Virus record (IMG/VR): IMGVR_UViG_3300025132_008407
Location: 1 to 43,559 of that record
Reading direction: 5' to 3' (one strand)
From: a virus
Length of the DNA stretch: 43,559 nucleotides
A program made the translations under genes and the position numbers. Under the pieces are notes generated by a model. The model did not search any database. It was not told where the DNA came from and worked only from the letters and a program-made list of their open reading frames with translations. Positions 15,983 through 22,494 of this stretch are shown in pieces. Within the stretch, counting starts at the first letter, position 1; each line of letters starts with the position of its first letter.

Positions 15983-16844
15983 TTTCTTTAACCTTTTCTA
16001 TAACTTTAGTTGTTGAATACGTTACCTTATCAAATAAAGGAGATATTTTTATATCTATATGTGATGGTATATTATCTCTCTCCCTTACCTCATCAGCAGT
16101 AAACTCCCCTCCCTTAACAACTATATCTGGATTAATATCATTTATTATATCTTCAGTTTTGATATTATCAAAAATTACTACCTCATCTACTACAGATAAG
16201 GAAGTAAGAATATTTTTTCTATCGTTTTCATTAGTTACTGGTCTTTCTGGACCTTTTAATTCTTTAGTAGCTCTATCTGAGTTTATACCAACAACTAATT
16301 TGTCTCCTAAACTCTTAGCAAAATTTAAAACTTCAATATGACCTAAATGTAGCAAGTCAAAAATACCATTAGTAAAAACTACCGTCTCGGGCTTATGGTC
16401 TGATATTTTTTCAACTCGTTTTACATGTCTTCCTTCACCAAAAGGTGTATCAAGCCACTGCTCTAAAATTTCCTTAGCATTTCTTGTAGTAGATATCCAA
16501 CTACCTAAACATAATACATTAGAATTATTATGCTCTCTACATTTTGGAGCAGAATCTAAATTATGAACTAATGCTGCTCTTACATTTTTAAATCTATTAG
16601 CTGCTATACTCATTCCTACTCCCGTTCCGCAAATAAGAATGCCTTTTTCTATGTCTCCGTTATGTACTATAGAACTAAGTTGATTCGCGTAATCAACATA
16701 ATCTACGCTATCAACATCACTATAAGGTCCTATATCGATAGGATTATAACCCGCCTCTTTGAGCATACTTTTCAACTCATTTTTTAATACGACACCGTTA
16801 TGATCGCTAGCTAAAACTATATTTTTGTCTATCGTTTTCAACAC
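15969..16844 (-). CDS. Fusion: RpiB-type sugar-phosphate isomerase + HldE-type nucleotidyltransferase
   Basis: Residues 1-148 are ribose-5-phosphate isomerase B: SDHNG (13-17), catalytic Cys72 in ICGTGVGMSIAAN and REHNNSN (103-109). Residues 150-291 are a HldE C-domain/RfaE2 adenylyltransferase: FTNGIFDLLHLGH (157-169) with H166-x-x-H169, NSDRATK, KGPERPV (197-203) and a final YSTTKVI. RpiB moves aldose/ketose phosphates; HldE-C attaches AMP to a sugar-1-phosphate. I know of no described fusion of these two. Together with the kinase, AraD and HAD phosphatase it suggests an ADP-pentose or ADP-heptose route. The start is GTG 16844 (TTG next codon), placed 5 nt after a -10 box. Confidence 0.85.
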   Translation of the reverse strand: MLKTIDKNIVLASDHNGVVLKNELKSMLKEAGYNPIDIGPYSDVDSVDYVDYANQLSSIVHNGDIEKGILICGTGVGMSIAANRFKNVRAALVHNLDSAPKCREHNNSNVLCLGSWISTTRNAKEILEQWLDTPFGEGRHVKRVEKISDHKPETVVFTNGIFDLLHLGHIEVLNFAKSLGDKLVVGINSDRATKELKGPERPVTNENDRKNILTSLSVVDEVVIFDNIKTEDIINDINPDIVVKGGEFTADEVRERDNIPSHIDIKISPLFDKVTYSTTKVIEKVKENVRT

Positions 16845-16849
16845 TATAT

Positions 16850-16878
16850 TTTATATAATTGATTGCATTAATCAACAA
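16850..16878 (-). promoter_or_regulatory. Sigma70-like promoter of the ADP-sugar operon
   Basis: Minus strand: TTGTTG (16878-16873), a 17-bp spacer, TATAAA (16855-16850), then 5 nt to the GTG start at 16844. A leaderless mRNA is expected. Confidence 0.55.
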
Positions 16879-16887
16879 CTACTCCTA

Positions 16888-16893
16888 TATATT
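16888..16893 (+). promoter_or_regulatory. Weak -10-like box before the 16900 glycosyltransferase
   Basis: TATATT followed by 6 nt and the ATG at 16900. The -35 is poor (TTGCAT at 16863, 19-bp spacer). It faces the divergent operon promoter at 16850-16878. Confidence 0.3.
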
Positions 16894-16899
16894 ATATTA

Positions 16900-17757
16900 A
16901 TGATATTAAATATTGGGTTGATATGCCATGGAGATCAAAAAAAGGTAGGTCACATAAATTTTGATAACTACCGAAAAGCATTAAAGAATTATTTTAAGGG
17001 TAGTAATTTTACTGATATAACAAATGAAGATCAACTTTCTGAAATAAACCTACTTATAATAGTGGATGAACATTTTGGCCCTCATGTAGATATTTGGAAA
17101 AGAGACAGCTTTATAGAAAAACTAAATAATCTTAACTTAAAAGTTTTACTTTTTAACATTGAAAAAATTTATAGCAGTCAGTTTCCATGGAATGTGGATC
17201 ATCAAAATAAAGTAGAAACTATTAATAATTTAATTCAGCTATTTGGTGATATTGAAGATCGTAAAATTAAAAATGCTATTTTAAATAAGCATGGTTTATT
17301 ATCTAAAAGTCAAAAATTAAAAGTTCATAATAAAGAAAAGAAAGATAGTATAGTATTTTTAGGACAAGCAGAAGGTCCTCAGTATCATAGAAGACAACAA
17401 ATTTTAAATTATATAAGCAGCAGGTCTACTAAGGTACCTTTAGAAATAAAAGTTACAAATAGAAAACTTACCTATCAAGAATATATTGAGACTTTAGCTG
17501 AGTATAAATATGTTCTTAACCCACTTGGTTGCGGAGATTTTATAAATTTAAGATTTTACGAAGCTTTAGAGTTAGGTTGTATACCAATTCAACAAGTCAC
17601 TCCGGAGATGTTAGATTTATACAGTAGGGAGTTAGAATATAGTATTAACTTTATACAACCCGAAGATATTAATCTTAAGAAAGAATTTAAAAAAATGAAC
17701 TACTATCTTGAAGATTATTTTGAAGAATTAAACCTAGAAAGTATATTGAATTTCTAA
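16900..17757 (+). CDS. Exostosin/GT47-like glycosyltransferase
   Basis: The start is the ATG at 16900 (MILNIGLICHGDQ); an upstream in-frame start would overlap the divergent operon promoter. The C-terminal block YKYVLNPLGCGDFINLRFYE (202-221), continued by ALELGCIPI, is the donor-binding signature of exostosin/GT47-type enzymes, matching the gene at 10707 (P-x-G, Arg, E-x-L, G-x-I-P). The N-terminal 150 residues are unrelated in detail. No membrane segment is present in the 285-aa product. Donor unknown. Confidence 0.55.
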   Translation: MILNIGLICHGDQKKVGHINFDNYRKALKNYFKGSNFTDITNEDQLSEINLLIIVDEHFGPHVDIWKRDSFIEKLNNLNLKVLLFNIEKIYSSQFPWNVDHQNKVETINNLIQLFGDIEDRKIKNAILNKHGLLSKSQKLKVHNKEKKDSIVFLGQAEGPQYHRRQQILNYISSRSTKVPLEIKVTNRKLTYQEYIETLAEYKYVLNPLGCGDFINLRFYEALELGCIPIQQVTPEMLDLYSRELEYSINFIQPEDINLKKEFKKMNYYLEDYFEELNLESILNF

Positions 17758-17765
17758 AATATTAG

Positions 17766-17771
17766 TATAAT
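17766..17771 (+). promoter_or_regulatory. -10 box before the DUF366-like gene
   Basis: A perfect TATAAT, 8 nt before the ATG at 17780. The best -35 options (TTGAAT with 14 bp, ATATTG with 17 bp) are imperfect. It would drive DUF366, gmd, fucosyltransferase and gp62. Confidence 0.45.
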
Positions 17772-17779
17772 ATATATAT

Positions 17780-18361
17780 ATGATTATTGATCAACAAGTT
17801 TATAACGGAGACCTAATTCACGAGCGCTTTGCTTATAAATTCTTTCGAAAAGACGTCTCACCTTTTGGTAATATTGTAGCTTTTAGAGCTCCTATGTATG
17901 TTAGTGATAACCTTATCGATTTAGAAGATACTTTAGCTAAAGATTTTATTCATTCTGATGACTCTATTAATTTTTGCTGGGAGATACCTAATCTCTGCCC
18001 ACTTGGAGCTGTAGCCTTTCAACGGCTATTTAATACTACTATTGCATCGATGTTAGGTCAATCGATTAATAAGAGTATATCCATGGATGGTGATGATATC
18101 ATGGTAAATGATACATTTATTGGAAGTGATGATAAAAAGTATGAGCGCGGTAAAGTTAGTGTTTCTATTACCTATAGTAAGGATAATGTAGCGCTAGGTC
18201 ATACCGGAATTAATATTAATGCTGGAAAGAAAGCCCCGGGGTTTGCTTATTCTTCTGGATTAGAAGATTCGCAAGCTGAAAACGTCATGGAGGCTGTTAT
18301 TAGTGCTTTTAATAGTGAGGTAAAAGATCAGTGGATAGCAACTACTAAAATTATTGTATGA
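17780..18361 (+). CDS. DUF366-like protein
   Basis: The segment IVAFRAPMYVSDNLIDLED (residues 32-50) and the following FIHSDDSINFCWEIP match my recollection of the DUF366 family, known mainly from archaea and some phages. The later KVSVSITYSKDNVALGHTGI also fits its conserved second half. DUF366 has no established activity; a fold resemblance to lipoate/biotin ligases has been suggested. The gene begins a transcription unit and overlaps gmd by 4 nt, hinting at co-expression with GDP-sugar synthesis, but no functional link is known. Confidence 0.55.
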   Translation: MIIDQQVYNGDLIHERFAYKFFRKDVSPFGNIVAFRAPMYVSDNLIDLEDTLAKDFIHSDDSINFCWEIPNLCPLGAVAFQRLFNTTIASMLGQSINKSISMDGDDIMVNDTFIGSDDKKYERGKVSVSITYSKDNVALGHTGININAGKKAPGFAYSSGLEDSQAENVMEAVISAFNSEVKDQWIATTKIIV

Positions 18362-19329
18362 AAAGAGCTCTTATAACAGGTATTAATGGACAAGATGGTT
18401 CGTATTTAGCAGAATTTCTTTTAGAGAAAGGCTACCAAGTATACGGAACAGTAAAGCGAAATTCAGTTTCTGAAAATCAAACTGCAAGATTAGATAAAAT
18501 ATTTCCTAAAATAGTAGATAATTTAATATATGCAGATCTTAGTGATCTTTCTTCTCTTTTAAATGCAATTCATATATCTAGACCTAATGAGATTTATAAT
18601 CTTGCTGCACAATCGCATGTGAGAATTAGCTTTGATCAACCGGTTTATACTGCGCTTACTACAGGAGTGGGTACGTTAAATTTACTTGAAGCTGCGAGAA
18701 TTTATGATCCATCGGTAAAAATCTATCAGGCATCTTCATCAGAGATGTTTGGTAACAATATAGATGAGGATGGTTTTCAAAGAGAGACTACTCCAATGAG
18801 TCCAGTTTCACCGTACGGTTGTTCAAAAGTATTTTCTTATAATATATGCAGAAACTATAGAAAGTCTTATAACATGCATGTATCAAATGGAATTTTATTT
18901 AATCATGAATCACCAAGAAGAGGAAGTAACTTTGTTACTTCAAAAGTAGTTAAGACTGCAGTACAAATTAAGAAAGGTTTAGCTACAGAACTTAGATTGG
19001 GTAATTTAGATGCTGCAAGGGATTGGGGTCATGCTAAAGACTATGTTGAAGCTATGTGGCAAATACTACAGCAAGATACTCCCGACGACTATGTTTGCGC
19101 TACGGGTATATCGCATACTGTCGGTGATTTAGTTAATTATACCTTCAAAAAGTTAGATCTAGATCCAACACAATACATAAAAACTGATGCAAAATATTTT
19201 AGACCTGAAGAGCTTGATGTTCTTAAAGGTGATAGCTCAAAGCTAAGAGACAAAGTAGGATGGGAACCTAAATATTCTTTTGAAGATCTAATTGATGAAA
19301 TGATTGAATATTGGGATGAGAGAATATAG
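18358..19329 (+). CDS. gmd: GDP-mannose 4,6-dehydratase
   Basis: A full-length (323 aa) extended SDR. GINGQDGSYL (8-17) is the Gmd-specific NADP loop, ASSSEMFG (125-132) holds the catalytic Ser-Glu pair, and SPYGCSK (151-157) gives Y153/K157. FNHESPRRGSNFV and GNLDAARDWGHA are further Gmd blocks. It converts GDP-D-mannose to GDP-4-keto-6-deoxymannose, the branch point for GDP-fucose (Fcl) and GDP-colitose (ColD/ColC). Homologues of both branches are at 4911 and 5819. No ManC or ManB is in the window, so GDP-mannose must come from the host or another phage gene. The next gene starts at its stop (TAGTG). Confidence 0.95.
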   Translation: MKRALITGINGQDGSYLAEFLLEKGYQVYGTVKRNSVSENQTARLDKIFPKIVDNLIYADLSDLSSLLNAIHISRPNEIYNLAAQSHVRISFDQPVYTALTTGVGTLNLLEAARIYDPSVKIYQASSSEMFGNNIDEDGFQRETTPMSPVSPYGCSKVFSYNICRNYRKSYNMHVSNGILFNHESPRRGSNFVTSKVVKTAVQIKKGLATELRLGNLDAARDWGHAKDYVEAMWQILQQDTPDDYVCATGISHTVGDLVNYTFKKLDLDPTQYIKTDAKYFRPEELDVLKGDSSKLRDKVGWEPKYSFEDLIDEMIEYWDERI

Positions 19330-20093
19330 TGATTATTCCTGAACTATATGGAGGGTTAGGAAATAATCTCTTTCAAATAGCAGCTGCTTATGCTATAGCT
19401 AAAGAATTAAATTCTTTTGTAGCTATAAATTATAAAAAGCATTGCAATCCTTGTTTTTTTCACCCTACTAAATATAAGAATAATATATTTAAAAATATAG
19501 TAAGTACTAATTTAACGTTTTCTGAAATTTATAATGAACCTACTTTTACTTATTCAAAAATACCTGTTAAAAATAACATAATACTAAATGGTTATTTTCA
19601 AAGCTATAATTACTTTAAAAAATATCATAAAGAAGTTAAAAGTTTATTTAACTTTCCTAGATTAAGAAAAGGTAGAATAGATAGAGCTATTGCAAATATT
19701 GATGGTCAATTTATAATAAATCATATTAGACGAGGTGACTACAAGGATAATAACGTATACTCGTTTATTTCGAAAGATTACTATAAGCAAGCTCAGGATT
19801 ATATTCAAAGTAAAACAAAGACAAAATTAACAAATATTTTGGTAACTGATGATAAAGAAGCAGTTAGAAAAGAATTTGATAATGATCTAATTATTGAGAC
19901 TCAAGATGAAATAGAAGACTTATACCTACTAACTAGAGGTAAATATTTCGTTGGGTGTAATAGTACCTTTTCTTGGTGGGGAAGTTTTTTAGGAAATCAT
20001 AAAATAGACATTTTTCCAAAAAAATGGTTTAATAAAGGAGGTGAGCTACTAAAATCAAAAGATATATATAGAGATAGTCTATTATGCATATAA
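19329..20093 (+). CDS. GT11 alpha-1,2-fucosyltransferase
   Basis: Complete family motifs: GGLGNNLFQ (8-16), HIRRGDY (132-138) for GDP-fucose binding, LVTDD (171-175) and NSTFSWWGSFLG (211-222). The length (254 aa) is typical of small bacterial or viral GT11 enzymes. It starts with GTG overlapping the gmd stop by one base, so donor synthesis and fucosyl transfer are translationally linked. The expected reaction is transfer of L-fucose from GDP-fucose to a galactose-like acceptor with an alpha-1,2 bond. The acceptor polymer is unknown. Confidence 0.9.
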   Translation: MIIPELYGGLGNNLFQIAAAYAIAKELNSFVAINYKKHCNPCFFHPTKYKNNIFKNIVSTNLTFSEIYNEPTFTYSKIPVKNNIILNGYFQSYNYFKKYHKEVKSLFNFPRLRKGRIDRAIANIDGQFIINHIRRGDYKDNNVYSFISKDYYKQAQDYIQSKTKTKLTNILVTDDKEAVRKEFDNDLIIETQDEIEDLYLLTRGKYFVGCNSTFSWWGSFLGNHKIDIFPKKWFNKGGELLKSKDIYRDSLLCI

Positions 20094-20096
20094 ATT

Positions 20097-20459
20097 ATGA
20101 ATTTTTTTCAATTACAAAATAAATTATTTTACTCTAAAAAAGATAATGCTGATTATTTAGATGCGGAAGGTGAACAAGCTTTTGTACCTTTCTTGTTTAA
20201 TCGATGGCTTTCGTTTTATGATAAAAGTATGTCGATTTTTACTAATGAAACTTTAAATAAATTTAGTACTATATTTGAAGATAAGCAGAGAGTGTATAGG
20301 CTATACTACTATCTTATTCCTAGGCTTAAGTGGAAAAAGATATCTTATATTAAGAAAGTTAAGAAAGAAAAAGATGAAGATCTTAATTTAGAAATAATGG
20401 CTAAAAATAAAAATATATCAGTACGAGAACTTAAACAGTATATTGAAGATTATGAGTAA
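20097..20459 (+). CDS. 62: Clamp-loader small subunit, T4 gp62-like
   Basis: The pattern FFQLQNKLF, then EQAFVPFLFNRWLSFY (residues 29-44), TNETLNKF (50-57), DKQRVYRLYYYLIPRLKWKK (62-81) and a final helix resembling RELKQYIEDY follows T4-like gp62: P-F-hydrophobic-N-R-x-L-S, N-E-x-N-like helix, YRLYY-LIPRLKWKK in place of the YDYLLN-I-RKKRF-KW block. gp62 partners with gp44 to load the gp45 sliding clamp. At 120 aa it is shorter than T4 gp62 but near the marine T4-like versions I recall. It is isolated between a fucosyltransferase and an epimerase; genes 44, 45 and 43 are not in the window. Confidence 0.6.
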   Translation: MNFFQLQNKLFYSKKDNADYLDAEGEQAFVPFLFNRWLSFYDKSMSIFTNETLNKFSTIFEDKQRVYRLYYYLIPRLKWKKISYIKKVKKEKDEDLNLEIMAKNKNISVRELKQYIEDYE

Positions 20460-21357
20460 AGCATTAGTTACCGGTGGTTGTGGATTTATTGGATCTAACT
20501 TAGTTGATAGATTAATTGATTTATTTGATGAGATAGTTGTTATTGATAATTTATCTAGCGAAACAAATGAAAAATTTTATTATGCTAAAAATAAAAAGGT
20601 ATCTTACTATAAAAGAGATATATGCGATTATGAAAATACACGTATCTTGTATGATGGAGTAGATGTTGTTTTTCACCTTGCAGCAGAATCGAGAATACAA
20701 CCAACTTTAAAAAATCCTATTTTAGCCGCTAAAACTAATACTGTTGGTACTTGTACGGTATTACAGTGTTCAAATGAAGCAGGAGTTAAACGTGTTATAT
20801 ATAGTTCAACATCTTCTGGGTATGGATTAAAGAACAGTATACCGCTTGATGAAGAAATGGAAGATGATTGCTTAAACCCTTACTCTGTAACTAAAGTAGC
20901 TGGTGAAAAATTATGCAAAATGTATTATGATATATATGGTTTAGAAACTATAGTATTTAGATATTTTAACGTTTATGGAGAACGTCACCCAATTAAAGGT
21001 CAATACGCTCCTGTCATTGGTATTTTTATTAGACAAAAGAATGACGGAGAGCAGCTTACTGTAGTTGGAGATGGAGAAAAGACTAGAGACTTTACCCATG
21101 TTTATGATATTGTAGAGGGTAATATTTTAGCTGCTGATTTAAAAAATAAAAAACCAGTAGGTCAATTAATAAATTTGGGTACTGGTACTAATCATAGTAT
21201 ACTTAAAGTTGCTGAATTAGTAGGGGGGGATATAACCTTTATTCCTGCTAGATTAGGTGAAGCACAAGATACAAAAGCTAATAATAGCAAAGCTAAAAAA
21301 TTATTAGGTTGGGAACCTAAGGTTAAATTAGAGGATTGGATAAAAGCTAATAACTAA
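20452..21357 (+). CDS. NAD-dependent sugar epimerase/dehydratase (UDP-glucose 4-epimerase-like)
   Basis: An extended SDR with GGCGFIG (8-14), the catalytic STSSGYG segment, NPYSVTK with the YxxxK pair, and FRYFNVYGERH, all typical of GalE/WbpP-type 4-epimerases acting on UDP-hexoses. I chose ATG 20452, 8 nt inside gp62, over a TTG three codons earlier. The product would be UDP-galactose or an N-acetyl/uronate form; specificity cannot be called. It would supply galactose-type residues that GT11 enzymes commonly fucosylate. Confidence 0.8.
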   Translation: MSKALVTGGCGFIGSNLVDRLIDLFDEIVVIDNLSSETNEKFYYAKNKKVSYYKRDICDYENTRILYDGVDVVFHLAAESRIQPTLKNPILAAKTNTVGTCTVLQCSNEAGVKRVIYSSTSSGYGLKNSIPLDEEMEDDCLNPYSVTKVAGEKLCKMYYDIYGLETIVFRYFNVYGERHPIKGQYAPVIGIFIRQKNDGEQLTVVGDGEKTRDFTHVYDIVEGNILAADLKNKKPVGQLINLGTGTNHSILKVAELVGGDITFIPARLGEAQDTKANNSKAKKLLGWEPKVKLEDWIKANN

Positions 21358-21364
21358 GTAAATA
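21357..21364 (+). promoter_or_regulatory. Late-type promoter box before groES
   Basis: AGTAAATA, then 5 nt and the ATG at 21370; identical box and spacing to the one before 1060. It overlaps the epimerase stop region. Confidence 0.4.
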
Positions 21365-21369
21365 GCTGT

Positions 21370-21789
21370 ATGGCAATGGCAAGTATAGACAATCTGGCAC
21401 CTACTAGAAGTCTTATTGATTTAACTCAAAAAGATAAAGGTGATTTCGGTTTAGATGATTATGATCTAGATTTTATTTTTGATGATATTCTACTAGTAGA
21501 ATATGTCGATGAAACTGATGAGGGGGATGAAGTTATTAGAAATGGAATTGTAGTACCTACAAATGCGCTTACTAAAGCATGGCGAAAGGGTAGGATTATC
21601 TTAGCAGGACCTGAAACCAAATATGCAAAAGAAGGAGACATTGTTATCTTTCCTAATAATATGGGAGTAAGTATTTCTAATATATCAGTTGCTGGTAAAA
21701 AGAAAGTAGAAAAGGGAATCTTTCTTAACGAAGAAAGAATGTTTGGTATTTGTAAACGCAAAGATGATAGTACAGAGAGCAGCTCTTAA
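21370..21789 (+). CDS. groES: GroES-like co-chaperonin (gp31-type)
   Basis: A 139-aa protein with a GroES core: DDILLVEYVDE (about 38-48), NGIVVPTNA (58-66, the mobile-loop neighbourhood), KGRIILAGPETKYAKEGDIV (76-95) and IFLNEERMFGIC (115-126). It caps the host GroEL chamber and, in T4-like phages, is needed for folding the major capsid protein. The mobile loop is short and the first 30 residues are extra. It begins a transcription unit with its own late-type box. The following small gene starts 26 nt before its stop. Confidence 0.8.
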   Translation: MAMASIDNLAPTRSLIDLTQKDKGDFGLDDYDLDFIFDDILLVEYVDETDEGDEVIRNGIVVPTNALTKAWRKGRIILAGPETKYAKEGDIVIFPNNMGVSISNISVAGKKKVEKGIFLNEERMFGICKRKDDSTESSS

Positions 21790-22141
21790 TTCTATATTAC
21801 TAAATAACGTAGTAGATATTAGATTTGCAAGGAGAACCCCAAAGCCTGGGTTTCCTCCTACACGAAGGATGCTATGTACTAAATCAACAGAACTTTTAAA
21901 TTCAACTAACGGTAGAATCACTCTTAACTATAAACCTCCCAAAGGAGGTCCACAAACAAATGTCGTAGAGCAAAATTTAATTATAGTTTGGGATATTTTA
22001 ATGCAGTCATTTAGAACCATTAGCGCTGACCAAGTTAATCTTATTGAGCAATGGCCAGCTAATGATGATTTTTGGGTACATTTTAACGAGAGTGTATATC
22101 CGATGTCAGCGGATCAAAAGTTAGAATTTTTAAAATCATGA
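21764..22141 (+). CDS. Conserved phage protein, SH3-barrel-like (DUF2693-like)
   Basis: It resembles a small protein widespread in T4-like marine phages: NNVVDIRFARR, PPTRRMLCTKS, GRITLNYKPPKGG and NLIIVWDILMQ are blocks I recall from phage proteins annotated as SH3-like. The function is unknown; the gene usually lies near replication or structural genes. I chose the ATG at 21764 (MIVQRAALN), 26 nt inside groES, because the family begins just before this point. It is 125 aa. The downstream gene overlaps by 4 nt. Confidence 0.5.
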   Translation: MIVQRAALNSILLNNVVDIRFARRTPKPGFPPTRRMLCTKSTELLNSTNGRITLNYKPPKGGPQTNVVEQNLIIVWDILMQSFRTISADQVNLIEQWPANDDFWVHFNESVYPMSADQKLEFLKS

Positions 22142-22476
22142 ATTTTAATTTAGAAAAGGTCACTCAATCATTAAAGCCTCTGCTTTTATCTAACGTAGAG
22201 ATACGAACAGATAAAAAATTGCTTAAGAGAGGTCGATTGAAACTTTTTCAAATTAAACAATATAATGTTTTCTTAACGTTAGAATATGAGGGTAAAACAA
22301 AAAACTTAGAATTACCTTACCCTTTCAGAATTGAACCTAGAGAAGATAGTCTCGTGTTTAATTATGAACTTAGTGCCTTTATACCAGATAGAAATTCAAT
22401 TTTTGTAAAATGCATGGATAGTAGTTCAAAATCTAAGCTTTACGATAATCTATTATACTTCTTGATTACAGATTAG
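22138..22476 (+). CDS. Hypothetical protein (112 aa)
   Basis: No family recognised. It is a mixed alpha/beta protein with alternating charged strands (VEIRTDKKLLKRGRLKLFQ, VFLTLEYEGKTKNLEL) suggesting a small beta-barrel. It has no signal or membrane segment. It is co-transcribed with groES and the SH3-like gene, with ATGA overlap upstream. A promoter for the next gene begins in its last codons. Confidence 0.5.
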   Translation: MNFNLEKVTQSLKPLLLSNVEIRTDKKLLKRGRLKLFQIKQYNVFLTLEYEGKTKNLELPYPFRIEPREDSLVFNYELSAFIPDRNSIFVKCMDSSSKSKLYDNLLYFLITD

Positions 22477-22489
22477 ACTATAGTATAAT
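22462..22489 (+). promoter_or_regulatory. Sigma70-like promoter for the helicase, leaderless geometry
   Basis: TTGATT (22462-22467), 16-bp spacer, TATAAT (22484-22489), then 5 nt to the GTG start at 22495. Confidence 0.65.
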
Positions 22490-22494
22490 AAGGC

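Noticed and set aside
15759-16341. Two plus-strand open frames opposite the kinase and RpiB-fusion genes
   Set aside because: Hydrophobic, Ser-rich translations typical of antisense to coding DNA; both minus-strand domains are intact here.
1794-21357. Reading the locus as a bacterial O-antigen or capsule cluster
   Set aside because: No Wzx/Wzy/ABC export genes are seen; gp62, groES, PhoH, T4-type late promoters and fibre genes surround or interrupt it.
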